From: Rebecca billardiae RCC1528
Taxonomy: Eukaryota; Haptophyta
Assembly: GCA_965240325.2 (NCBI GenBank)
Contig: OZ251228.1
Location: forward strand, 1,240,001 to 1,304,000
Direction: 5' to 3'
DNA length: 64,000 bases
The translations under genes were made by a program, and so were the position numbers. Shown in pieces: positions 10,080 to 20,100 of the stretch; the first letter of the stretch is position 1; every line of letters begins with the position of its first letter. The notes below the pieces were generated by a model. The model saw only the letters and a list, made by a program, of their open reading frames with translations, searched no databases and was not told the DNA's origin.

Positions 10080-11450
10080 ATGTCCGCATCGTACGAGCGC
10101 AAGGCATGCGGCTCGTGCCGCAAGGTGATCTGGAGGCCCCTGGGCGAGCCAGCCGCCGATGCGGTCCTCGTCTGTGGCCTGTGCAAGCAGTCCGGCGGGC
10201 AAGTCAACGGCGAGTGCCTCGTGTGCCGTGAGTCGGGCGTCGTGCTCGAGCCCAAGTCTGTGCGCGATGGCGAATGCCTGGGCCATCGCTTCTGCCATGC
10301 GTGCTGGCAGACGCACATCGAGACGAAAGTGCGTGAGCGCAGCGCGGTCATCCCATGCATGCACCCCGGCTGTGTCAACAAGCTCGAGCCGCGGGACGTG
10401 AAGCGCTTCCGCTCCGACCTGTACAAGCAATTCCTGCAGGTGCGCAGGGCACCGAGCGCGCGTACCGTGCAGGTGCTGGTGCCCACGCCCGCTGGGAGTG
10501 GCGGCCGCTGGCGCACGCGCATCGCCTGCAAGCGGCCCATGCGACGCGCACTCTGCGCGTGCTCACCGCTGCCCACCGCTCGCCGCCCGCGCGACCATTC
10601 GGACGGACGCATTGGGCGGGCATGCAGAACAAGTACCGAGACTACGAGACCCGGCTCCAGGCCATCTTCCTCGAGGGCGACGATCCGTTCGCCCAGTGGG
10701 CTCGCAGTCACACGCAGAGCTGCCCGCAGTGCCACGTCCTCGTCGAGCGCTCCGAAGGGTGCGGCGCGCGCACGCCTTTGCCCGAGCGGTGCACGCGCAT
10801 GCGCTGCGCGTACGGCTGACGCTGTGTGCCCCGCTGCGCGCCCGGCACGGCACAGGTGCAATCACATGCGGTGCCAGTGCGGCTTCGAGTTCTGCTACCG
10901 CTGCGGCCGGCCGACCTCCGACGACTGCAACTGCCCGTACGCGCAGAACGGCCCCGAGCTGATCTCCGGTCGGCCGGACGAGCTGCGCCGCCTGCAGGCC
11001 GTCGCCGAGCAGCGGACGCGCGGCGCGCGCACGCTGCAGGCGGCCTTCTTGGCGTCGGCCCGCGGGCAGGCGGCCTCCTGCCGCCGCGCGGCAGCCTCGA
11101 AGATCGTCGGGGCCGTGCGCCGCGCGTTCAAGCTGTCCTCGCCGGGCTTGGCCGCACCCGTGCCGCACCCAGCCGACGGCGGCGGCGCGGCCGACGCGGC
11201 ACCGGCCGCGCCGCCGCCCGAGCAGGAGCAGCAGCAGCACCCAGCCACAGAGGCTCTGCCTGTTCTGCACGAGTCGGGCGAGGGTTCGTCGGACGAGAGA
11301 AGCGAGCCGGACGAGGGGAGCTACCGGCCTGAGCTCGTGCTCATTCCGCAGCGCCAGCACTCGCTGGTGGGCATGGCACCCCCGTCCCAGCCGGCCCGGG
11401 TGGAGGCAGGGGCTGCGCGCGTCGCGCGTCGCGCGCGCCGCTCGATCTGA
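10080..11450 (+). CDS. RBR-type (RING-between-RING) E3 ubiquitin ligase, about 361 aa
   Basis: Exons 10080-10439, 10628-10758, 10856-11450; donors GTGCGC and GTGCGG, acceptors GCAG and ACAG, phases close. RING1 is at about residues 40-105: ECLVCRESG, then GHRFCHACW, then a late Cys pair in IPCMHPGC. The second exon junction restores the catalytic RING2 motif: SCPQCHVLVERSEGC joins NHMRCQCGFEFCYRCG, with the GC-NHM cysteine being the expected thioester site. Fewer than 50 residues separate the RINGs and they lack the usual IBR cysteine pairs, so the middle zinc domain is degenerate or reduced. The C-terminal 150 residues are low-complexity (Ala/Pro/Gln/Glu). Role: HECT-like transfer of ubiquitin from E2 to substrate in cytosol or nucleus; substrate unknown. 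Confidence 0.8.
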   Translation: MSASYERKACGSCRKVIWRPLGEPAADAVLVCGLCKQSGGQVNGECLVCRESGVVLEPKSVRDGECLGHRFCHACWQTHIETKVRERSAVIPCMHPGCVNKLEPRDVKRFRSDLYKQFLQVRRAPSARTVQVLVPTPAGSGGRWRTRIACKRPMRRALCACSPLPTARRPRDHSDGRIGRACRTSTETTRPGSRPSSSRATIRSPSGLAVTRRAARSATSSSSAPKGAARARLCPSGARACAARTADAVCPAARPARHRCNHMRCQCGFEFCYRCGRPTSDDCNCPYAQNGPELISGRPDELRRLQAVAEQRTRGARTLQAAFLASARGQAASCRRAAASKIVGAVRRAFKLSSPGLAAPVPHPADGGGAADAAPAAPPPEQEQQQHPATEALPVLHESGEGSSDERSEPDEGSYRPELVLIPQRQHSLVGMAPPSQPARVEAGAARVARRARRSI

Positions 11451-11714
11451 CGACGCCTGCATGCCGCTTCGATCATCAGTCCCGCCGCGCAACCCGTGCT
11501 CCGGGCATGCTCTCCTTCGCACGCCGTCAGGGCATGGGCTGCGCGCTCCGCGCACTCGTGCCACTGCCTAGATCGTCTGAAGCGTGACGAGACGTACGCC
11601 GACGGTCCGCCGTCGAGAGGGCCGCCGTCGTCGTCGTCGTACGGGTCTGGACTTGTTTTTTTTGGCCAATGAGAAAATGAAGCGCGATTGAAAAGAAAAA
11701 CGAACTCGTCAACG

Positions 11715-13277
11715 ATGGCGCCTCGATGGCGCCCGGCGCATCCGCCCAGCCAAGCCCGCTTCGAGCTCGCGCGCAGGCGCGGCAAGCCGGCGGTGCTGCG
11801 CGGCGGGTGCCGCAGCTGGCCGATCGTGCGCACGTGGACGCGCGCGCGCCTCGCTCGCGCCGAGCGCGAGACCGTCGTTGAGGCGCGCGTCGTGCGAGGC
11901 GGCGAGATCTCCGGCGCGGCAGGGGAGGAGGTGGTCACGAGCGTCCGCTTCGGCGCGGACTTCCTGCGCGCACGCCCGCTCGCGACGGCCGCCGAGTCGC
12001 TCTACCTCGCGCAGCTCGACGCGCGCGCCCTGCCCGCGCTCGATCGCGAGCTTCCGCGCGCGGGCCCTGGCTTCGCAGCGTCTGCGTCGCTCGGCCACGG
12101 CCGGCCACCCAGGCGGCTGCTTTGGATCAGCCGCGGCGCCGTGCGCTCGCGGCTCCACTATGACGCGTATGACAACGTGCTGTGCGTCGTGCGTGGCCGA
12201 AAGCGCGTCCGCCTCCTGCCGCCCTGTGCCGCCGCGCGGCGGATCGTCACGGCAGCGCCGGCCAGCGCGAGCGCGCCAAACCACGCGGCCGCTGCGCCGC
12301 GCTGGGCGGAGCAGCGCACGCGCGCGGCCGCGCGCTTCGTCACGCTGCGCGCGGGCGACGCGCTGTACATCCCGGAGGGCTGGTGGCACGAGGTGCGCAC
12401 CACCGGCCCGCTCGCCATCGCCGTCTCGTACTGGTGGCGCACGCCTCTCGGCAGCGCGCTGCTGTCCCTGCGCCCAGCGCGCTCCGAGCAGCGCGCCGCA
12501 GCGCGCGCGCCAGCACCGCGGCCGAGACGAGGCGACGTGGCGGAGGGCGCGCGCGGGCAGCGCGCGCCTTTGAGGAGCGCGTACGTGCTCCGCCGCGCGG
12601 CGGCGCAGCTGGTGGAGGACGAGCAGCGGCGCGCGCTCGACGCGCTCTCGCGCCGCCACGCGCCCACCCTTGAGCGCTCGAGCCTCCGAGACGCGCTTGG
12701 CGTTGGCCGCCGGCCGCCCACCGCCGCCGCGGGCGCGCGCCGCGCGCGCGCGCTCGCTGCTGCGGCGCTCTGGGTGGCCGCACCCGCCGAGCTGGCGCGC
12801 GCGCTGCAAGGCGAGGGCGGCGAGGCGCTGTCTGCGTGGCTGCGCGCGCTGCCTCCACGCGCGGCGTACGCGCTCGTCACCAAGCTTGAGCGCGAGGCTG
12901 CCTCACCGGAGCGCCTGCCCGAGCCGCCCGGTCCGCCCGCGGGGGGCAGCAGCTCGGCGGGTGCAGCCGGTGGGCGGCCGGCGCCGGTGAGCGACGCTGC
13001 CCTCTGTGCGGTGCCGACCGCGAAGAGGCAGGGCCGTGAGGCCGCCATGCCCACGCCCCCGTCGCTGGCGGTGACACTCTTCGCGGAGCCACCGTCGTGG
13101 TCCGATGCATCGGCGTGCGCCTGTGCGGCGGGTGCGGCTGAGGGCCTGAATCAGGTGGATGGCCGCGACGAGCCCCGGGCCGTGCTGATCGCCCGCGCCG
13201 AGCAGTACGGGCGCAGGGTGATGCGCCGGCTCGTTCCCGCTGCCCTTGGCCTGGTGCCATCGTCGGCGGATGTGTGA
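11715..13277 (+). CDS. JmjC / cupin-8 domain 2-oxoglutarate-dependent oxygenase-like protein, 520 aa
   Basis: Single exon from ATG at 11715. The N-terminal third has FELARRRGKPAVLRGGCRSW, typical of the first strands of cupin-8/JmjC proteins. The iron ligands are visible: HYDAYDNVL supplies H-x-D and GDALYIPEGWWHEV supplies the distal His. Between them VVRGRKRVRLLPP is the standard JmjC strand. YWWRTP closes the barrel. The C-terminal 250 residues are Ala/Arg-rich helices without a named domain. Family members hydroxylate or demethylate proteins or hydroxylate tRNA bases; which substrate is used here cannot be told. A TTTTTTTTGGCCAAT stretch lies about 50 bp upstream of the ATG. Confidence 0.82.
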   Translation: MAPRWRPAHPPSQARFELARRRGKPAVLRGGCRSWPIVRTWTRARLARAERETVVEARVVRGGEISGAAGEEVVTSVRFGADFLRARPLATAAESLYLAQLDARALPALDRELPRAGPGFAASASLGHGRPPRRLLWISRGAVRSRLHYDAYDNVLCVVRGRKRVRLLPPCAAARRIVTAAPASASAPNHAAAAPRWAEQRTRAAARFVTLRAGDALYIPEGWWHEVRTTGPLAIAVSYWWRTPLGSALLSLRPARSEQRAAARAPAPRPRRGDVAEGARGQRAPLRSAYVLRRAAAQLVEDEQRRALDALSRRHAPTLERSSLRDALGVGRRPPTAAAGARRARALAAAALWVAAPAELARALQGEGGEALSAWLRALPPRAAYALVTKLEREAASPERLPEPPGPPAGGSSSAGAAGGRPAPVSDAALCAVPTAKRQGREAAMPTPPSLAVTLFAEPPSWSDASACACAAGAAEGLNQVDGRDEPRAVLIARAEQYGRRVMRRLVPAALGLVPSSADV

Positions 13278-14277
13278 CTGCGCTGCGCATTGGCGGCGCG
13301 GCATCATTGCTGCTGCTAGCTTATAAATCGGCGGACGGCGCGGCAGCCCGCAGCCGATAACGATTGACTATTGATAATTGAGGCCGCCACTGTGACGCCG
13401 GGGACCGTCGGCAGGCTGCCGAGACTAATAAGACTGTTCGAGTGTTCGATGCCAGCACTCGGTCACTAGAAGCTTTGTCAGCAGTGCATCGTGATCGTCC
13501 GTTGACCGGCTGCGCGATGACACAATCGGCCTAGGTCCTGCATGGCTGCACCTCGAATGTTTCGTTCCGGTCCGCGCGGGGGCACAGCCCATCATCAATC
13601 AGTGCAGCTGACGTCATCGTCCCTCGCCGCACCATCCCTCGCACACATCGTCAGAGACCATGATTATCCTCGTGTACGCGCGCTGCTCACCGAACTGCAC
13701 CCGTGCCGAAGTGCGCCACCGGACGCTGCACGACTTGCTGCTGTACGAATCAAAACCGCGCAGAACGCTGCGTCGGAACAATTCTACCCGCCAACGCGCA
13801 GTGCAACGCGTGTGATCAACGCGTGCGGCAGCTAGAAACGTTCTTCAAGCGCGAGGCCGCCGACGTTCATGCGGCCATCTGGCTCGCACATGCTCTTTCT
13901 TCGCCGCCCTGCACCCACGCACGCACGTCTGCGGACGAGTCGACGACGAGGCTGCACCGGCAGGCTTCCGGCCGAGCGTTCGGATCTTCGATTAATATTC
14001 CTCGGATTTCTCACGAATGGATCCAGAGCATCGATCCTGATAATACAGTGATACTTTCAAACTTGGGGACCGTTTACTTTCATATATTGGGCCTTCTAGG
14101 CCACAACCCACAAAAATGTGTGACTACCTTACTCACCACATACGACAATAGTTCTATATATATATATGATCGTCGCAAATTCGCGATAGAATCTAGGACA
14201 CGTGACCAATATTGCCGTGAAACGGGCAAACGGCTTGGCTGCACGCCCTCTTCCGCAGCAAAGCCGAGCCTGCTGCC
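13278..14277. other. Intergenic, no supported gene
   Basis: About 1 kb; a short TA run sits near 14157-14168. Open frames around 13540-13830 and 13700-14360 have no domain, and the latter overlaps the next gene in another frame. Confidence 0.5.
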
Positions 14278-16002
14278 ATGCGCGCCATCACCTCCCTCGT
14301 CGCGGTCGTCCTCTCGTCTGCCGTGCTGTGCGAGGCCTACGACGCGCGGCTGCCTAACGGCATAGACGCACTGCTTGGGGATCCCTATCCATCCCTCACC
14401 GAGAACTTCTACGAGGCGCGGGACGGTGCCGATCAGGTTGATGTGCGCGGCGGCGACTCCGGGCGCGGCTGGGGAAACCCGTACAGTGGTATGCTCTACG
14501 CTGGTGGAGACGTGGAAAATGTCATCTTCGGCAGTGCCGGCGGCGATTCTCTGACAGGAGGAAATGCTCGTTCAGTGACCAACTCGGAGCCAGCCGGCGA
14601 TGTGGTGAACCGCCTGTACGGTCAGGCCGGCGACGACAGTATCGTGGGCGGGAATGCTGATGCGTGGACGCCCGTCGGCGCGGCGGTGAAGGAATCGGTG
14701 AGGAACTACCTGTATGGTGTGATGCGCGCATGCGCCACCCTGCGCCGCCCATGTGTGCCGCCTGCCGTCTGACTGGCTTTGAGCTCTTGTCGCGCGATGT
14801 TCTCACCCAGCAACTGATCTCCCTGACTCCCTAACGCCTCTTATGCTGCTGGCTGGATGGACCTGTGCCTGGCAGGTGGTGACGGCGACGACACCCTGAC
14901 GGGTGGTGCCAATTTGTCTCCGCTGGAAGTGTCCGCATCCGTCTACAACTTCATCCATGGTGCGTACTGCTGCTATTGCCACTGGACTGCGTGCTATGTG
15001 CGTCCGCTGCACACTCACCGCCTGTCTGTGCCTGCTGCGCATCCTGCTACAGTAGCAGTGGCGCTGCTGAATGAATGTCAAAGCGTGGCAAGTGCATGGC
15101 ACTCATTGACTGGCCTGTGCTGCGCGCGCGCTCGATTGTGACCATGGATGCCGCGCCGCCGCGCAGGTGGTAGCGGCCAAGACTATGTGGACGCTGTCAC
15201 AGATTTACCTTTTTTTTTAAATAAGGAATCGTCATTCGTGTACGTCGCTGGCGACGGTGAAGTGGACGTTGTGCGTGCGGATGACGGCAAGTATGACTAC
15301 ATCCGCGCCGACCTGAACGACGTTGTCTACCACGACATTGGCATTGACAGGCTCGTGCGGGCTACTCCAACTCCAAGTCCAACGCCGGAGCCCTCGCCGA
15401 CGCCCACGCCGACGCCGAAGCCACCTTTGCCCACTCCAAGCCCAACGCCGGAGCCCACACCAGAGCCCACGCCCGAGCCTACTCCAGAGCCCACGCCAGA
15501 GCCCACGCCAGAGCCCACGCCAGAGCCCACGCCAGAGCCGAAGCCTTCGCCCACGCCAGAGCCGAAGCCTTCGCCCACGCCAGAGCCCACGCCGCTGCCC
15601 TCGCCGAGTCCGAAGCCCACGCCTTCGCCCACACCAGAGCCCACGCCAGAGCCCACGCCAGAGCCCACGCCGCTGCCCTCGCCGGGTCCGACGCCCACGC
15701 CTTCGCCCACACCAGAGCCCACGCCTTCGCCCGCGCCAGAGCCCACGCCGACGCCCACGCCGCCTGGCGAGGAGCCCAATGAACCAGAGCCGTCGGCATC
15801 GCCCGCCCCGATCATTTGCCCGCAGAACTGCAGGCCCGCCATCTCGACACGCCGTGAGCTCTCAAGCTCGCGCCAGGACGCTCGCGGGCGCGGCCGGAAG
15901 GCGCTGCTGTTTGGCCATTTCAACACGTTCAAGTGCCCCGAGGGATGCGAGCCGGCGGTGGCAGGCGGATTTCCCCTCACCCGTCACTGGCTGCTGTCTT
16001 AA
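14278..16002 (+). CDS. Secreted RTX-like (hemolysin-type Ca-binding) repeat protein with TPEP stalk, about 452 aa
   Basis: Exons 14278-14716, 14876-14959, 15167-16002; both introns are phase 1. Residues 1-20 are a clear signal peptide ([20 protein letters not shown]). Repeated glycine/aspartate nonapeptide-like units follow: [39 protein letters not shown] and [10 protein letters not shown]. These match the GGxGxDxUx beta-roll that binds calcium. Each intron falls at the same place in a unit (NYLYG | GDGDD and NFIHG | GSGQD). From about residue 240 to 380 there is a Pro-rich stalk of TPEP/TPSP repeats, probably glycosylated. The tail has two cysteine motifs, ICPQNCRPA and KCPEGCEPA. It is likely an extracellular or cell-covering protein. 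The RTX fold alone is not evidence of a toxin, and no membrane-lytic region is seen. Confidence 0.75.
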
Positions 16003-16529
16003 GCTCGCGCCGATCGGTCCGACGAATCATCAAGGCCGCCGGGCCGCTGTCCCGCGCCGAGTGCTGACGGCGTTAGGCCGTTACGAGCCCGAGTACTCCC
16101 GCCTGCTCATCGGGCTCGGCTGCCAGTGCACAGTGCCACTCGGCGAGTCGGCGCCACGCGCCGTCACCCGCGTCTGCCGCCTGAGGGCTGCCTGAGGCGC
16201 CCGTGCGGGCGTGCGGCGTGCTGATGCTCGCCGTCGGATCGGTCTGACGAATCACAGACGAGGCCGCCGGGCCGCTACACTGTCGGGGCGTGACGATACT
16301 GATATATAGAGAGTACTGCGGGCACTCCGCACTTCGGTCATTAAGTTAATGGAGGACTGGCCGCGGAACGTGTATTCAGGCTGTAGGCCGTCGCCGTCCG
16401 GCCGTCGCGTAGCCGGTCGTACTGTTCAACTGCCTTGCAGGTCTGTGTTGGCTTCGCGCTGCCCGCGCACGGCTCGTGCACACGAAGGGAGGCCCAGCGG
16501 CACAACCCTCAGCCCGCTCAGCGCGCGTC
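16003..16529. other. Intergenic with an imperfect direct repeat
   Basis: Between the 3' ends of two convergent genes. A GC-rich motif GAGGCCGCCGGGCCGCT with an upstream GATCGGTCTGACGAATCA occurs around 16230-16275; a slightly different copy lies around 16010-16050. No gene seen. Confidence 0.5.
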
Positions 16530-16928
16530 TTACTCCACGCCTGCGTAGAACTTGGTCAAGAAGTCTGACTGGCGGAGCTTGTCGATCTCCTTCACCTCGA
16601 GATATTTGTCAAAGAACGCGTTCACGTGCGTGTCGCCCGTCCACACGTGCAACACCTCCTCCAGATCCATGCGCCCCTTCTTGATAAGCCGGTCGATCTC
16701 GTTGATGTCGTCCAGGTGCGCTCGCTCGCGGAACTGCGCGCCGATCACGGCCGTCATCGCGCGCTCCGAGTATTTGACTTGGTACGCCTGCTTGATCCAG
16801 GGCACGTGCCGGAGCCAGTCGCGGTACAGCTTGATCACGCGCGTGTGCGAGTGGGCGAGATCGGGCGAGGCGATCGCCTTCTCGCTGAGGTTGGTGATCA
16901 TCATCTTGATCGTCGAGGCCCCCGCCAT
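16530..16928 (-). CDS. NDUFA6: NADH:ubiquinone oxidoreductase subunit NDUFA6 (B14, LYR protein), 132 aa
   Basis: Starts at the ATG read from 16928 (MAGASTIKMM) and ends TAA at 16530-16532. The LYR motif is in TRVIKLYRDWLRHVP, followed by the conserved WIKQAYQVKYSERAMTAVIG block. A helix DINEIDRLIKKGRMDLEEVL and a C-terminal KIRQ-type stretch (EIDKLRQSDFLTKFYAGVE) follow. Length (132) fits the family (about 125-150). LYR proteins of complex I bind the mitochondrial acyl carrier protein; this one sits at the matrix-arm/membrane-arm junction. The same frame stays open far upstream, but that extension is antisense to CC2D2A and I exclude it. Divergent from CC2D2A with 184 bp between starts. Confidence 0.9.
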   Translation of the reverse strand: MAGASTIKMMITNLSEKAIASPDLAHSHTRVIKLYRDWLRHVPWIKQAYQVKYSERAMTAVIGAQFRERAHLDDINEIDRLIKKGRMDLEEVLHVWTGDTHVNAFFDKYLEVKEIDKLRQSDFLTKFYAGVE

Positions 16929-17112
16929 TGCGAGCGAGCCACGAGTGGCGGCGCGAGGCGGCAGCCACCCTGCTTGCAAGCTCGCAGTGCGAGGGCTCCG
17001 AAAGTCCGGGCACCAAGCTCGCTGGTGAGCAAGCACGCCGGACTTCGGCGCGGTCGACGACGGCCCTCGAGCTGCTGCTTTTGGCGGTTGGAAAGCAAAG
17101 GCTGCCGCCACC
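16929..17112. promoter_or_regulatory. Bidirectional promoter region NDUFA6 / CC2D2A
   Basis: 184 bp between divergent ATGs. Contains CTTTTGGCGGTTGG near 17079-17092 on the plus strand, similar to TTTTGG motifs near other starts in this window. The CC2D2A start is embedded in GCCGCCACCATG, an ideal Kozak context. Confidence 0.5.
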
Positions 17113-20100
17113 ATGTCAGCGGCGGAGCAGGTCGTGCGAGCCCGGCCTCGACGGCGGCAGGGCGGCGCGGCGGAGGAGGCCGTCGACCCTGCCGAGGCGT
17201 CGACCTTGCTGGTGCGTCGCGCGCGCCGCCGCGAGACCGTCCACGCGCGCGCGTCACGCTGAGCGCGAGCGCGCGGTTGCGTGCGCGCGCGACGGCGCGC
17301 GCGCGTTACGCAGGGCGGCGATGACGAGGGCATCCAGACGGCGCCGGCGCGGGGTGGGCGTGCGGCACGCCGGCTCGCGACGAGCGCGTCGCCCACGCGC
17401 GCGCCCGAGCAGGAGGACGAGCGCGCGCTCACCGCGCCCTCCCGCCAGCAGCAGGAGGCGGACGCGAGCACGGCTCCGGCCGGTGGGCGCGCCGCTCGGC
17501 GTCGCCGGCAGCTTCCGGGCGACGGCGCTGCGGGCGAGGCGGAGGACGCGGCTGCGTCGAGCGACGCGCTGATCCAGCCGGCCGCCGACGACGCCGCCCG
17601 CTCCACCTCGGCGCGCCGACGCCGGCAGCGCCCGCGCGCCCCGCCCGGAGCGACGGACACGCCGGCGGCCGAGGCGCCGGCCGCGGACCCTGAGGGTGAG
17701 GATGGCGCCTCGACGCGGCGGCGGGGCTTCTTCGCGCGCGGGAAGAGCCCTGCGCGGCCCGCGACGGCGGACAGCGCGCCGACCGGCGGCAGAGCCGGCG
17801 CTGGCCTCATGCAGCGCATCCGCGCGGGCTCGTCACGGCTGCGGCGCGCCGAGGGCGCGCCCGCCGCCGCGGCGGCCGAGGAGGGCGGCGCGGAGGGCGG
17901 CGCGGAGGGCGGCGCGCCTGCACCGGACGAGGGCGCGCCTGCCGCCGCGGCGGCGCCCGCCGCGGAGCACGTCGAGACGCGGCGCGAGTGGCTGCTGGAC
18001 TCGGTGGTGCGCGGCGTGGTCACGCAGACCGACATGGACAAGCAGCTCGCCATCGAAGAGCGGCTGTACACCGACCGGCGGCGGCTGCTGGATGAGGCTC
18101 GAACACGCGAGGGGCGGCGCGCAGACGAGCGCGCGATGCTTGTCGCCGGCTCGGCGGGCGCTGTGGACGAGGGGTTCTTCGTGGAGCACCCGCCGCCGAT
18201 GACGGACCTGCAGATCACGCTGCTGCTCGCGCGGCTCTCCGCCGTGCGCGACGCCGACGCCGACGCCGACGGCGCCGACGGCGCCGATGTGCCCGACGCC
18301 GACTCAGACGAGGCGCGGCGCCGCGCGCGCGCCGCGTCGCGCGGCGGGTCCGACGCCGTGCCGCCGCTGCAGCCCGACCCGCTGCGGCCGGGCGCGGGCG
18401 TGCCGTACTTTGTGCACACGGACGGGCACGCGGACGACGCGGCTAACCTCTCGCGCGTGCACGTGCCGCGCCTCGTGCGCACGGCGCCCGGCACGGCGAG
18501 CGGCGGCGGTGCGGGCGGCGGCGGCGGCGGCGCGGGCGGCGGCGCGGGCGGCGCCGGCGGGCGACAATTCGACGCCGCGCTTGCTGGGGTGACGGCCGAG
18601 TGGCGCGGGCCGCTGGAGATGAGCGTGAGCGTGCTCGGCGGGATCGTGCTCGACCACCCGCTCTTCTCGCCCGAGCTGCTCGCCGCGCAGCGCCTCACCG
18701 CCGCGTACACCACGTGGCAGCAGCACGCGGCGCGGCGCGACGCCGCTAAGCTAGGCTCGCGCATCGACGGGCTTCGCGCCGAGTGCGCCGAGGCGCGGCG
18801 GCGGCTGGACGGCGGGGAGCAGGGCGGCGGCGGCGCGGAGGGCGTGGGCCAGAGCGCGCCGGCGCTCTCGCAGCTGCACGCGCTGTACGCCGAGCTGCTC
18901 CAGGCGCTCGCGAGCCGCGACGAGGCCGAGTACGAGGCGCGCGTCCTCGCGCGCCGCGCGCTCGCGTGCTGGCGCGCCTTGCGCGACGCGCGGCGCGCGG
19001 CCGGCTTCACCACGACGTCCGTCACGCTGCGCGTGCGCGCGATCGAGCACGGCGACGAGGGCGCGGCGCGGGAGGAGGCGCTGCGCGCAGAGGTCGAGGC
19101 GATGCGCACCGCGCACGAGCTCCGCGCCCGGCTGCGCGCGCTGCAGCGGCAGGGCGAGCGCTCAGAGACCCCCCGCACGGGCGCAAGCGGCGCAAGCGGC
19201 GGCGGCTCGCGGCGCGGCAGCGGCGGCGGCGGCGGCGGCGGCGCCGACGCGCGCGCCGACGCGCCCTTCGACGAGGCGGCGGCGACGCGCGCGACGCGCG
19301 AGCGGCAGTCGTTCTGCCTGCGCCCGCGCGACGAGCCCGCGCTCTCCCTCCGCCTCGGCGTCGACGAGGCGCAGCTCACGCCCGCCGAGCAGCTGCCTCG
19401 GGAGGAGCGAAGGCGGCAGCGGCAGCTGGGAGGGCTCGCGCTCGGCGGCGTGCTGCGCGTGAACGGTCACGTGGCGGGGCACCTGCCGCCGCGGCCGCTC
19501 TCGCCGACGGACGGGCGGGTGTACTGGGGCGAGGCGCTCGCGGTCGAGCTGTGGGCCATGCCCTCCTCCGTCGTGCTCGAGCTCTTCGAGCGGCGCGTCC
19601 TCTCGCCCGCCACGCCGTCCGTCGGTGCGATCCCGCTGGCCGTGCCGACGTCTGAGGCGGCCCTCGGCTCGAGCTACTCGAGCGGCGCGCACGCGTACTC
19701 GTTCGCGGCGGCGCGCTCGTTCACGCGGCCGGCGGGCGCGGTGCCGCCCGCGCCCGCGCCGCCGAGCCCGAGCGCGACGGGGCGGCGCGGCAGCCTCGGC
19801 GCCTCCGCCGCCGCCGCCGGCGCCGGCGGCGCGGACGGCGGCGCGGCCGCGCGCCCGGCGCTTGTCGCCGCCGGCGCGGAGGTGGGCGCAACGTGCGGCA
19901 CTGTTGACATCTCGGTCGTGTGGGCGTCGACGCACGAGCCGTGGGGCGGCGCGCGCGGCGCGGCGGCCGCGGCGGCGGCGGCGGCGGCGCGCGCCCACGC
20001 CCCGCACGCCCACGCCCACGCCGCCTCCGCGTCGGGCGCGCGCGTGCGCGCCGGAGGCGTGAGCGCGGGCGGCCTGCTGAACCCGAGCCACGTGCACGGC

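Noticed and set aside
14278-16002. RTX toxin call
   Set aside because: Only the calcium-binding repeats are present; no pore-forming or activation region and a stalk typical of surface proteins.
16929-19379. Long minus-strand extension upstream of NDUFA6
   Set aside because: Open only because of GC bias, antisense to CC2D2A; NDUFA6 starts at 16928.
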